From positions 1 to 29,565 of the forward strand of contig CAYVZZ010000016.1 of assembly GCA_964456185.1 (NCBI GenBank): DNA of 29,565 bases, written 5' to 3'. The notes under the pieces are model-generated. The model had not been told where the DNA came from and searched no databases. It worked only from the letters and a program-made list of their open reading frames with translations. The position numbers and the translations under genes were made by a program. The DNA comes from CAYVZZ01 sp964456185 (GTDB lineage Bacteria > Pseudomonadota > Gammaproteobacteria > Pseudomonadales > Alcanivoracaceae). Numbering within the stretch: position 1 is the first letter of the stretch; the number at the start of each line of letters is the position of its first letter. Positions 1 through 7,953 of the stretch are shown here, in pieces.

Positions 1-570
1 CAGACACATATTTTGATTGGCAACCAGGCAATCTATCGCGGCGTGAAAGACTGGCCGGCGCTGTTTGTCGGCAACTGGATTTTAGGTGGTGGCGGCTTTG
101 CCTCGCGCCTGACGCATCAGGTGCGCGAAGAAAAAGGCTATGTATATGGCATTTCCAGTCGTCTCAGCCCCATGGCGGCTGGCGGCCCCTTCATTATCAG
201 CCTGAAAACCGCCAACAAAAGCGCCCAACAAGCGCTGGATTTGACCTTGAAGGTCACCAAAACCTTCCTCAAAAAAGGCCCGACACAGGCCGAGGTGGAC
301 AAGGCAATCGACCATATCACCGGCAGCTTCCCGCTCAGCTTGGCAACCAATAGCCAAATCGTCGGGCAGTTGGGGGCTTTGGGCTTTTATGACTTGCCAA
401 GCGACTATCTCAGCCAGTTTATGCAGCAGATTCGCCAAGTCACACCGCAAGACGTCAAAACCGCCATGCAGCGGTGGATAGATCCAGCCGATTTTACTAT
501 CGTATCGGTAGGGTCTAAGGCATTACATTGGCCAAACAACGGTAAGACAATACCCCATGAGCATCAGTAA
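1..570 (+). CDS. M16 family zinc peptidase-like protein, C-terminal part (5' end outside window)
   Basis: The reading frame is open from base 1, so the gene begins upstream and only about 189 C-terminal residues are visible. The run GGGGFASRLTHQVREEKGYVYG followed by an S-S-R segment is typical of the second half of M16 (pitrilysin/processing-peptidase) proteins, where the R...Y pair contacts substrate. The HxxEH zinc motif would lie upstream and cannot be checked. In many gammaproteobacteria two M16 genes precede rsmD, and the second often lacks the zinc site; which of the two this is cannot be decided here. Its last 14 bases overlap the start of rsmD, so the two are probably co-transcribed. 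The end of the reading frame is certain and the family call is strong; the catalytic status is unknown. Confidence 0.85.
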   Translation, partial: QTHILIGNQAIYRGVKDWPALFVGNWILGGGGFASRLTHQVREEKGYVYGISSRLSPMAAGGPFIISLKTANKSAQQALDLTLKVTKTFLKKGPTQAEVDKAIDHITGSFPLSLATNSQIVGQLGALGFYDLPSDYLSQFMQQIRQVTPQDVKTAMQRWIDPADFTIVSVGSKALHWPNNGKTIPHEHQ

Positions 571-1123
571 AGGCAGCGTTCGCATCATTGGCGGTGAGCA
601 TAAAAGCCGCCGCCTGCGCTTCACCGACCAGGGCGGTGATGTGCGCCCCACGCCCGACAACATCCGCGAAACCCTATTCAACTGGTTACAGTTCGATTTA
701 CCCGGCAGCCGGGTGCTGGACCTATATGCCGGTAGTGGCGCTTTGGCCGCCGAAGCCTTGTCACGCGGTGCCGCCCATGCCGAGCTGGTCGAGAAGAAAG
801 CCCGTCGCGCCGCCGATCTGCGTAATGCGCTAAAACCCTTGTTTGCAGAGCGAGTGAGCATTCACTCCATAGATGCTTTGCGTTGGCTTACCCTGCCGGG
901 GCACCACCCCTTCGACTTGGTTTTTGTCGACCCACCCTATGAGCTGGGCGTCACCACCGACAGCTGCTACTTGCTCGAGTCACAACACAAGCTGGCTCCT
1001 CAGGCGTGGATTTATGTCGAGAGCCGTTCACACCACGAGGCACCCGCCGTGCCCGACAACTGGCGTTTACATCGGGAAAAGTGCGCGGGCGAAGTCGCAG
1101 CGAGGCTATATCAACGGGAGTAA
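557..1123 (+). CDS. rsmD: 16S rRNA (guanine(966)-N2)-methyltransferase RsmD
   Basis: This 188-residue protein has the normal RsmD length. It starts with the family-typical IIGGEHKSRRL segment and has the SAM-binding loop LDLYAGSGALAAEALSRGA at about residues 54-72. The catalytic DPPY tetrapeptide is at about 125-128 (D/N-PPY of N-methyltransferases). By family knowledge it methylates G966 of 16S rRNA in the cytoplasm during 30S assembly, using S-adenosylmethionine. The ATG lies inside the end of the upstream M16 gene (14-base overlap), which implies translational coupling. The M16-rsmD order is common in gammaproteobacteria and supports the call. Confidence 0.95.
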   Translation: MSISKGSVRIIGGEHKSRRLRFTDQGGDVRPTPDNIRETLFNWLQFDLPGSRVLDLYAGSGALAAEALSRGAAHAELVEKKARRAADLRNALKPLFAERVSIHSIDALRWLTLPGHHPFDLVFVDPPYELGVTTDSCYLLESQHKLAPQAWIYVESRSHHEAPAVPDNWRLHREKCAGEVAARLYQRE

Positions 1124-1128
1124 TTCAT

Positions 1129-2139
1129 ATGACCTACTCTGCTTTTCATCCAGCCAACGGCTTGGCCAACCCGCACCTGCAAACCTGCTGGGGCGCTTTC
1201 TTCCGACGCCTGCCCCGCATCGACTACCGCGAAACACAACTTCCCTTACCCGATGGCGACCACGTCTGGCTGTATGAAACCGGCCCGTCGCTCAGCGATG
1301 GTCAGCCTTGCGCACTGCTATTTCACGGCTTGGGCGGTAGCCGCAATTCACATTACATGCAGGGCATGCAACTGGCGTTAGCCGAGGCGGGCATGACTAG
1401 CATCGCCATGGATGCGCGTGGTGCTGGCGGGCGCCCCAACGAAAAAGCCTACTGTTATCATGCCGGCAGCATCGAAACGATTGATGCGTTAGTCGGCCAT
1501 ATGGAAACCCATTTTCCGCACTCTCCTCTATTCGCCATTGGCTTTTCGATAGGGGCGACCCAGCTGCTCAATTGGCTGATTCACACCCCCACACCAAGGC
1601 TAACCGCCGCCATGGGCGTATCAGCTTGCTTCTGGCTAGCGCCCTGTGCCGACAAACTCGACAGCGACGGTTTTTTCAACTGGCGTTACCGTCATTATTT
1701 GTTGGATGGCTTACGACAAGACTTGAAACGCAAACGGCAACATTTATTGGCCACCAATCCCAATGAATCCGAAACCCTGGTGATGCTTGACCCTTTCGAT
1801 AACATCCATACTTTCTTTGAATTTGACGAGTACATCAACGCGCCGTTGCACCACTTTGCCGATGCCAACGATTATTACAGCAGCTGCAGCCCCGGCGGTC
1901 ACCTCGATGCCATCACCACCCCCACCTTGTTGCTACAAGCCAAGGATGATCCTTTTATGGTTTCGGAAAAACAGCCGGTATCAGGGCAAATCGGGCCGGT
2001 CACTCTGGAAACCACCGAGCAGGGCGGTCATGTGGGGTTTGTGGCTGGCTCGCCATTAAAGCCTATCTATTGGGCAGAGCCTCGGCTTTTGGATTACATT
2101 CAATCGTTTTTGGACGACGGTTTACAAAAAACCGGTTAG
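1129..2139 (+). CDS. yheT: YheT-type alpha/beta hydrolase
   Basis: The protein has 336 residues from the ATG at 1129, which follows an ACGGGAG ribosome-binding site six bases after the rsmD stop. The frame is also open upstream inside rsmD, but that part is a shadow. It opens with FHPANGLANPHLQT, characteristic of the YheT/COG0429 hydrolases. Next come the oxyanion-hole segment LFHGLGGS, the nucleophile elbow GFSIG, and a C-terminal GGHVGF carrying the likely catalytic histidine. The family has esterase-like chemistry but no settled physiological substrate, so I assign none. The gene is probably co-transcribed with rsmD. Its stop overlaps the stop of the convergent UPF0178 gene by four bases. 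Confidence 0.9.
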   Translation: MTYSAFHPANGLANPHLQTCWGAFFRRLPRIDYRETQLPLPDGDHVWLYETGPSLSDGQPCALLFHGLGGSRNSHYMQGMQLALAEAGMTSIAMDARGAGGRPNEKAYCYHAGSIETIDALVGHMETHFPHSPLFAIGFSIGATQLLNWLIHTPTPRLTAAMGVSACFWLAPCADKLDSDGFFNWRYRHYLLDGLRQDLKRKRQHLLATNPNESETLVMLDPFDNIHTFFEFDEYINAPLHHFADANDYYSSCSPGGHLDAITTPTLLLQAKDDPFMVSEKQPVSGQIGPVTLETTEQGGHVGFVAGSPLKPIYWAEPRLLDYIQSFLDDGLQKTG

Positions 2140-2588
2140 CTATGTTTTGCCAGGAAGCGATCCAGCGCATTGGCAAAGGCGGCGCGGTCGGCGGCGGAAA
2201 AAGGCTTGCGGCCGCCGCCTTCCACCAATCCCGCATTGCGCAAGTTTTCGGTGAGGTCGCGAAAGCGCAAGCGTTCGGCAATGTTGTCTCGGGTGAAAGC
2301 GTCGCCATGGGGATTAATGGCGTGGACGCCTGCTTCAACGAGAGCCGCTGCCAGCGGAATGTCCTGGGTAATCACCAAATCCCCTGCTGTGGCGCGCTTA
2401 ACGATTTCATTGTCCGCCACGTCAAAGCCTTTCGGCACTTGTAGCGCATGCAGATATTTCGATGGCGGCAGGGTAATTGCCTGATTGGCCACAAAAGTCG
2501 TATCGATTTGTTTGCGGTTGGCCGCACGGCACAAGGTTTCGCGCACAGGACGCGGGCAAGCATCTGCATCGACCCAAATTTTCATCAT
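2136..2588 (-). CDS. UPF0178 (YaiI/YqxD) family protein
   Basis: This 150-residue protein begins MMKIWVDADACPRPVRETL, the hallmark N-terminus of the UPF0178/YaiI family. The acidic DADACP cluster resembles PIN/NYN-like metal-binding nuclease folds, and ITQDIPLAAALVEAG and NPHGDAFT further along are also conserved. No biochemical function is established. Two consecutive ATGs (2588 and 2585) are possible; an AAGG eight bases upstream favours the first. The gene lies 20 bases downstream of the antiporter on the same strand and is probably co-transcribed with it. Its stop overlaps that of yheT from the other strand. Confidence 0.9.
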   Translation of the reverse strand: MMKIWVDADACPRPVRETLCRAANRKQIDTTFVANQAITLPPSKYLHALQVPKGFDVADNEIVKRATAGDLVITQDIPLAAALVEAGVHAINPHGDAFTRDNIAERLRFRDLTENLRNAGLVEGGGRKPFSAADRAAFANALDRFLAKHS

Positions 2589-2608
2589 GGCTATTACCTT
2601 GAGGGATT

Positions 2609-3862
2609 CTAAATCAACCGGAAGGCCAAGATGGTGACAATGGTCGGGCCAATGGCCGCCGCCAAAATGCCCAGCGCGCTAATTTGCTTGCCCTCAAAAT
2701 GCGATTTGAGAATCGAGTAGCCTGCCGGATTGGGCGCATTGGCAATGACGGTAAGACCACCGCCCGTCACCGCACCGGCCACCAGCGAATATTTAAACTC
2801 GGGTGACAAGCCTTCTACCTGCGAGCCTAGATAGGTCAGTGCCGCATTATCCGTAATAGCAGTTAAAGCCGCTGCCCCATAATACACCGCCGTGGCATCC
2901 ACGCGACTGAGCAATTCCTGCAACCACCATTGCTGCTGTCCGCCTATCACCACCAACCCGGCCAGGAAAAAGCCAACCATTAGCCCCTCGCGGATAATCA
3001 GGGGTTTCTGGTGTGTCGGGTAGGCCGTTACCAGGCCGATAAAGAAGAGGAACAACCCCATAAACAACACCGGCTGGTGGGAGAATACTACAATGCCCGC
3101 CAGAAACAGCAGATGAACAATAATCAACGCCACCGGCGGCCGCTCTTGTCGATAAGCCGGTAGAACCAAACGCCCCAGCTCTTTGCGGAACAACAGCGTC
3201 ACAATGGTGGCATTCACCAGCACCGCCAAGACCGACCGCCAGCCGAAATGCTCCAGCATGAACAAGGTATCCCAACCCCAGGTATCCGCTACCATCAGCA
3301 CGGGCGGTGCGGCAAACGCCGTGAGTGTTCCGCCGACAGAAATGTTGACGAACAAGACGCCAATGGTGGCGTATTTCAGACGCGTCGATAAAATTTGCGA
3401 ATAAAACTTGTCGTGCAGCAGCAAGGCCGCCAAGGTCATGGCAGCCGGTTCGGTAATCAACGAACCCAACAAGGGCACCAGAGTTAAGGTGACGAAATAA
3501 GTGGCTACAGGTGCCCGCATGGGCAGCACCCGCGCCAAGCCTTTCACCAGCATGAGCGCCAACTCGATAATCGGTCGACTGGCCGCCACCACCATGATGA
3601 CGAAGACAAACATGGGCTCGGTGAAGTTGCGGGTTTCCAAGTAATGCAGCGACTTGTCGGCCCCTACCATGATGCCCAAATACACCGCCAAAATGAGCGC
3701 CCAAAAGCCAAAGACGACTTCTACCTCGGCCAGCAAATGCCAAAAGCCGGCATGGGTGCCGTCCTTCTTCGCTAGACGTTCAAACAATTTAACCGAAAAA
3801 GTGTGCACCACCGCCAAGGCAAAAATAACAGCGGCGCCAATATTGACCCAATCTGGATTCAA
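2609..3862 (-). CDS. Putative Na+/H+ antiporter (PF07399-like) membrane protein
   Basis: This very hydrophobic protein has about 417 residues and roughly ten or more membrane segments. Segments such as NFTEPMFVFVIMVVAASRP, SLITEPAAMTLAALLL and TAITDNAALTYLGSQV resemble the putative Na+/H+ antiporter family PF07399 and, more loosely, the ion transporter superfamily of NhaD. By homology it exchanges cations for protons across the inner membrane; the ion is unproven. The frame extends to a TTG at 3886, but I place the start at the TTG at 3862 because AAGGAG lies six bases before it and the 3886 codon has no Shine-Dalgarno. The protein then begins with NPDWVNIGAAVIF. It is divergent from hemW. 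Confidence 0.75.
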   Translation of the reverse strand: MNPDWVNIGAAVIFALAVVHTFSVKLFERLAKKDGTHAGFWHLLAEVEVVFGFWALILAVYLGIMVGADKSLHYLETRNFTEPMFVFVIMVVAASRPIIELALMLVKGLARVLPMRAPVATYFVTLTLVPLLGSLITEPAAMTLAALLLHDKFYSQILSTRLKYATIGVLFVNISVGGTLTAFAAPPVLMVADTWGWDTLFMLEHFGWRSVLAVLVNATIVTLLFRKELGRLVLPAYRQERPPVALIIVHLLFLAGIVVFSHQPVLFMGLFLFFIGLVTAYPTHQKPLIIREGLMVGFFLAGLVVIGGQQQWWLQELLSRVDATAVYYGAAALTAITDNAALTYLGSQVEGLSPEFKYSLVAGAVTGGGLTVIANAPNPAGYSILKSHFEGKQISALGILAAAIGPTIVTILAFRLI

Positions 3863-3874
3863 GCGAAACTCCTT
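3863..3874 (-). promoter_or_regulatory. Shine-Dalgarno deciding a TTG start for the antiporter
   Basis: Read on the minus strand, AAGGAG is followed by TTTCGC and then a TTG that opens the antiporter frame at 3862. No comparable site precedes the longer TTG start at 3886. The spacing of six bases is near ideal. A TTG start would normally lower translation, which fits a membrane transporter. Confidence 0.6.
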
Positions 3875-3907
3875 AATCGCGAACAAAATACGCTAGAATA
3901 GCTTACC

Positions 3908-5041
3908 ATGAATAACCCCCAACTTCCGCCACTGTCGTTATATATTCACACGCCCTGGTGCATTAAAAAGTGCCCCTATTGCGACTTTAATTCGCATGTT
4001 TTTCAAAACGCCTTGCCCGAGGCCGATTACTTATCGCGTTTGCAACAGGATTTTCTCGGTGAGATGGCGTATATCGAAGGGCGCGCGTTGCACAGCATTT
4101 TTATTGGCGGCGGCACGCCCAGCCTGCTATCTGCCGATTTTTATCAGCAGCTACTGGACTTCCTTGCGCGGCACATCACTTTTGCTAGCGACATCGAAAT
4201 CACGCTAGAGGCCAACCCCGGGGCATCAGAAGCCGCACGTTTTCACGGTTACCGCCAGGCAGGCATCAACCGGCTATCCATTGGGGTACAAAGCTTTAAC
4301 GACCCGCACCTGCGCGCGCTAGGCCGCATCCACACCGGCGAAGATGCCCTGCGCGCCCGCGATATGGCCGCTGAAGCCGGTTTTGACAACCTCAATCTCG
4401 ACATCATGTACCGACTGCCCAAACAATCGGTGGAACAAGCGCTTGCCGATATCGACCAAGCCATTGCCCTGGCACCGCAACACATCAGCTGGTATGAGCT
4501 GACGCTGGAACCCAACACAGTGTTTTATTCGCGTCCGCCCGTTCAACCGGGCGACGAGCAGTTGGATGCAATGGAAGTCGTCGGCCGCCAGCGTTTGGCC
4601 GATGCCGGTTTCCAGCGCTACGAAATTTCTGCTTACAGCCAACCGGGCCAAGCCTGTAGTCATAATCTAAATTACTGGCAATTCGGCGATTACTTGGCTA
4701 TTGGGGCGGGCGCACACGGCAAGGTGACTCGCCCTGACAGGCAGATTTTGCGCTACCACAAAACCGCCCAACCCAGCGCTTATCTGGCCACGGATGCCCC
4801 CAAACGTGGAGAACGGCAACTCACTGCGGACGAGCTGCCGCTGGAATTTGCCTTGAATGTGCTGCGCTTGGTAGATGGCGTTGACGAGGCTTTGTTTAGT
4901 CAGCGCACTGGACTGGCACTGGAGACGGTTGCCACCGCGCTGAGTGAGCTACGTCAGCGCGACTTGTTTGAGCAAGCGCCCCGTTTTGCCTGCAGCCCAC
5001 TTGGACTACGCTATCTCAATGAGGTACTGGCCGCCTTTTAA
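3908..5041 (+). CDS. hemW: Radical SAM heme chaperone HemW (HemN-like)
   Basis: The 377-residue protein carries the radical-SAM cluster motif CIKKCPYC, with Cys18, Cys22 and Cys25 binding the 4Fe-4S cluster. It is preceded by SLYIHTPW and followed by FIGGGTPSLL, an SAM-binding motif. GVQSFND and NLDIMYRLPKQ are typical of the HemN/HemW group. The short N-terminus (no extra cysteine before the CxxxCxxC) and the C-terminal winged-helix segment point to HemW rather than the anaerobic coproporphyrinogen oxidase HemN. HemW inserts heme into respiratory enzymes, which suits a window rich in cytochromes. No Shine-Dalgarno is visible before the ATG, and a TAGAAT -10-like hexamer ends eight bases before it. 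Confidence 0.92.
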   Translation: MNNPQLPPLSLYIHTPWCIKKCPYCDFNSHVFQNALPEADYLSRLQQDFLGEMAYIEGRALHSIFIGGGTPSLLSADFYQQLLDFLARHITFASDIEITLEANPGASEAARFHGYRQAGINRLSIGVQSFNDPHLRALGRIHTGEDALRARDMAAEAGFDNLNLDIMYRLPKQSVEQALADIDQAIALAPQHISWYELTLEPNTVFYSRPPVQPGDEQLDAMEVVGRQRLADAGFQRYEISAYSQPGQACSHNLNYWQFGDYLAIGAGAHGKVTRPDRQILRYHKTAQPSAYLATDAPKRGERQLTADELPLEFALNVLRLVDGVDEALFSQRTGLALETVATALSELRQRDLFEQAPRFACSPLGLRYLNEVLAAF

Positions 5042-5050
5042 GCAGCGGGT

Positions 5051-5869
5051 TTAGGCGTGATTCCAGCGTCCTTGTAACCAGCGTGCCACGCCGTCCAGCA
5101 CGAAGCCCAAAATACCAATAACGACGATAATCGCCATCAGCTGGTCGTAAGCCAGCCGGTCACGCGTATCAAGAATGAAATAGCCCAATCCGTCGGTCAC
5201 CCCCAGCATTTCGCAGGGCACCAGCAAAATCCAAATCATGCCAACGGCCACACGTGTGCCGGTGAGAATATTGCCCACGATGCCTGGCAAAATGACCTTG
5301 CGTAGCACTTCAAAACGCGTCGCGCTGAGACTGTGCGCCAGCTGTAACCATTTTGGGTCCAAATTACGTACACCGGCCGAGGTGTTGAGAATAATCGGCC
5401 AGATGGCGGTAATCGTCAGCAGGAAATAAATCGGCTTATCGCCAATACCGAAAATCATCACCGCAATGGGCATCCATGACAGTGGCGAAATCATGCGTAA
5501 AAACTGAAAGGCACCACTGGTGCCCGCATCCAGCCATTTATAGGCACCCACCGCCAAGCCAATAGGAATGCCAACCAACAAAGACAAGAAAAGACTGACG
5601 CCAACGCGCCGCAAGCTTGCCCAGATGTCGCCCCAAAGCTCGCCGTGTATCACCAAGCCGTAAAGCGCTTTAAAGGTATCCCAAGGCCCAAGCATGCGCG
5701 CCAACGGCAAATCTTTTTGCAGGAAATGCGCGCCGATTGCCCATAACAGCAACAGCACCACCAGCCCTAATAGGCCGAGCCCTGCCTTGCGTGCCCACTG
5801 AAGCAGGCGGCGCTGACCCGATGTCAGGCCAGCGCCGCTTATGGCAGTAGTCGTCACACCCGTACTCAT
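5051..5869 (-). CDS. ABC transporter permease, NrtB/SsuC-type
   Basis: This 272-residue protein has an N-terminal membrane anchor at about residues 30-50 and about five further membrane segments. The EAA-like cytoplasmic loop RKVILPGIVGNILTGTRVA contacts the ATPase. GMIWILLVPCEMLG followed by GLGYFILDTRD is typical of nitrate/bicarbonate/sulfonate/taurine-class (NrtB, CmpB, SsuC, TauC) permeases. It forms the inner-membrane channel for the system encoded just upstream on the same strand. Its start overlaps the binding-protein stop by four bases (ATGA), indicating coupled translation. Nine bases separate its stop from the convergent hemW stop, with no terminator visible. The substrate is undetermined. 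Confidence 0.9.
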   Translation of the reverse strand: MSTGVTTTAISGAGLTSGQRRLLQWARKAGLGLLGLVVLLLLWAIGAHFLQKDLPLARMLGPWDTFKALYGLVIHGELWGDIWASLRRVGVSLFLSLLVGIPIGLAVGAYKWLDAGTSGAFQFLRMISPLSWMPIAVMIFGIGDKPIYFLLTITAIWPIILNTSAGVRNLDPKWLQLAHSLSATRFEVLRKVILPGIVGNILTGTRVAVGMIWILLVPCEMLGVTDGLGYFILDTRDRLAYDQLMAIIVVIGILGFVLDGVARWLQGRWNHA

Positions 5870-7071
5870 GCTTTGATGATTTCCTTACGTGTGAAGCCAC
5901 TTTGTCCGAAGACTTCCGGTCCACCGACGCGTTTGATGGCGTTTTTCACGAAGCTGTCTTCGACCAAATCCTGTGCCGCAAAGCTGGGATTGAGCTGCTT
6001 GAGGAAGCCTTTATCGCCTTCCACTACGGTATCGCGCAGATATTTCACCAGCTCCTCGGTGTAGCTGGGATACGGATAAGGCTGGAAGCTGATGCGCTCC
6101 TGATTCCACTCAGGATGCTGAATAGCACCGGACTTAATGTACGCCTGGCGACGTGTTTCGCTAGGCACCAAGGTTTGTGCCAGTGTTTCATAGCTATGCG
6201 GCGTAAACTCGGCATCATTATCGTTTGCCAAAATGCGGGCGGTTTCTTCGCGGTTGGCCAGAATCCATTTCTGCGCTTCAACAATGCCGTTAACCACTTT
6301 TTGCGTCCACTCGGGGCGCTGGTCCAAATCACGCTCGTGCATTTGCACCACACAGCAGGCGTGTTCTTTCCAGACATCACCGGTGAAACGCAAAATCTTA
6401 CCAAAGCCTTTCAGCTCGGCCAGCCCACAGAAGGGCTCGGCCACGATGTAACCGGAAATGCGCCCAGTCGCCAAGCCCGGCAGCATGTCGGACGGAGCCA
6501 TCACCGCCAGCTTGATTTGTTTTGGCCCCGGCTCACCTTCGGTAATCGGCTCCAGCCCTTTGTCGCGCATCAAGTATTGCAACACCACATTGTGGATGGA
6601 ATACCAGAAGGGAATAGCAAAGGTGGTGCCGCCCAGGTCTTCCAGCTGATTGTATTGGTTGCCGATAGCGACCGTCATGGCCGAACCGTTGACATGGTTC
6701 CAAGCCACCACCTTAGACGGCACCTTACTGGCATAACGCGCCCAGAGCGTCATGGGAGCCAGCATGTGAACGGCGTTGACGCTACCGCTGAGAAAAGCTT
6801 CGACGATTTGGTTCCAGCCGCGGAACATGTGCGGCTTCTCGACCTTCAAGCCCTGCTTCTGGAAAAAGCCTTTGTAATAGGCAATCAGCAAAGGGGAGGC
6901 ATCGGTAATCGGCAAATAACCGATGCGCAGCGGGGCATCCGGCTCGGCAGCCCAGGCTTTATTAAGCTGGGACAACAGCGGCATGGCACCAGCTGCCGTA
7001 AACAATGTAGAAAGCTGCAGAAATTTACGGCGCGATACGCCATTGGTTTCTTGTTCGTCAAATGTGCACAT
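5866..7071 (-). CDS. Tat-exported ABC substrate-binding protein, NrtA/CmpA/SsuA-like
   Basis: The 401-residue protein has a twin-arginine signal: SRRKFLQL at about residues 13-20, then a hydrophobic stretch and a likely AWA-A cleavage near residue 41. The mature part starts LRIGYLPITDASPLLIAYYKGFF, the classic NMT1/NrtA/SsuA opening, and continues with a periplasmic-binding-protein type II fold. WYSIHNVVLQYLMRDKG and the APSDMLPGLATGRISGYIVAEPF segment match nitrate/bicarbonate-class binding proteins. Tat export implies folding in the cytoplasm, often with a cofactor or metal. The pocket contains unusual residues (H-A-C-C-V at about 239-243), but ligand identity cannot be read from this. A GGGGA lies about five bases before the ATG. 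Confidence 0.9.
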   Translation of the reverse strand: MCTFDEQETNGVSRRKFLQLSTLFTAAGAMPLLSQLNKAWAAEPDAPLRIGYLPITDASPLLIAYYKGFFQKQGLKVEKPHMFRGWNQIVEAFLSGSVNAVHMLAPMTLWARYASKVPSKVVAWNHVNGSAMTVAIGNQYNQLEDLGGTTFAIPFWYSIHNVVLQYLMRDKGLEPITEGEPGPKQIKLAVMAPSDMLPGLATGRISGYIVAEPFCGLAELKGFGKILRFTGDVWKEHACCVVQMHERDLDQRPEWTQKVVNGIVEAQKWILANREETARILANDNDAEFTPHSYETLAQTLVPSETRRQAYIKSGAIQHPEWNQERISFQPYPYPSYTEELVKYLRDTVVEGDKGFLKQLNPSFAAQDLVEDSFVKNAIKRVGGPEVFGQSGFTRKEIIKA

Positions 7072-7116
7072 GGCAATCCCCGGTGATTTGATTAAAAGAA
7101 AAGGCGAGAGGTGACC

Positions 7117-7953
7117 TTAGGCCGCCTGACGGGCTTCGCGCATCAAGCGAATAATGTCGACGCGCATTTGCGTAAGCTGCTCTTCCGCTTCGTCGCGTGG
7201 ATGCGGCAAATCGATATGCCAATCCTTTAGCAATTGACCCGGCTGGCCACCAATCAACAAGACGCGATCGGCCAACAACAAGGCTTCATCAATATCGTGG
7301 GTAACCAATACAACCGCCGTATTGTGTCGTGCGGCCACTTCTTGGGTGAGCTGTTGCATCTCGCCGCGGGTGATTTCATCCAGGGCACTGAAGGGTTCGT
7401 CCAGCAACAAGATTTCCGGCTGGCGAGCCAGGCTACGAGCCAAGGAAACTCGCTGTGCCATGCCACCCGATAATTCGCTGGGGTAGGCCTTGGCTGCATC
7501 ACTCAAACCCACTTCAGCTATGGCATCAGCCACACGCTGACGCTTTTCAGCCTTGCTGATATGGGGTTGGTGTTTGAAATCCAGACCGAAACCGACATTT
7601 TGTTCAGTCGTCAACCAGGGCAACAGACAGGCACTTTGGAACATGAAACTGGTGCGCGGATGCGGCCCCGAAATCGGCTGCCCTGCCACCGTTACCTGCC
7701 CCCGATTGGCCTCTTGCAAACCGGCCAGCACACGCAGCAGGGAAGACTTACCCACACCACTTGGCCCCAGCAAGGCAATCACTTCCTGACGATGCAGCTG
7801 CAGCGAGAAATTTTGCAGGACAGTATTAAAGCCGCCATCGTCACGTTGATAACCTAGGGTAACGTCCTTGGCTTCCATGACGACCGGCGTTTGTGCCGGA
7901 AAGCGTTCAATTTTTCCGCCAGCGGCAACTGGCTGTAAAGCAACATCAGCCAT
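7117..7953 (-). CDS. ABC transporter ATP-binding protein, SsuB/NrtD/TauB-type
   Basis: The protein has 278 residues from the ATG at 7953. Walker A GPSGVGKSS is at about 63-71, the Q-loop lies in FMFQSACLLPW, the signature LSGGMAQR at about 161-168, Walker B ILLLDEP at about 181-187, and the H-loop in LVTHDIDEALLLADRV. These features place it with importer ATPases of the nitrate/sulfonate/taurine class. It has an extra 25 or so residues before the core. I chose 7953 over 7977 because AAGGAGGTG sits just upstream of 7953 and that ATG overlaps the preceding gene's end by eight bases, the usual coupling pattern. It would energise the permease and binding protein that follow. Confidence 0.92.
   Translation of the reverse strand: MADVALQPVAAGGKIERFPAQTPVVMEAKDVTLGYQRDDGGFNTVLQNFSLQLHRQEVIALLGPSGVGKSSLLRVLAGLQEANRGQVTVAGQPISGPHPRTSFMFQSACLLPWLTTEQNVGFGLDFKHQPHISKAEKRQRVADAIAEVGLSDAAKAYPSELSGGMAQRVSLARSLARQPEILLLDEPFSALDEITRGEMQQLTQEVAARHNTAVVLVTHDIDEALLLADRVLLIGGQPGQLLKDWHIDLPHPRDEAEEQLTQMRVDIIRLMREARQAA

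Noticed and set aside
5902..7086. Open frame of 394 residues on the plus strand opposite the binding-protein gene
   Set aside because: It is the antisense shadow of a convincing Tat-exported binding protein, and its translation has no recognisable domain or ribosome site.
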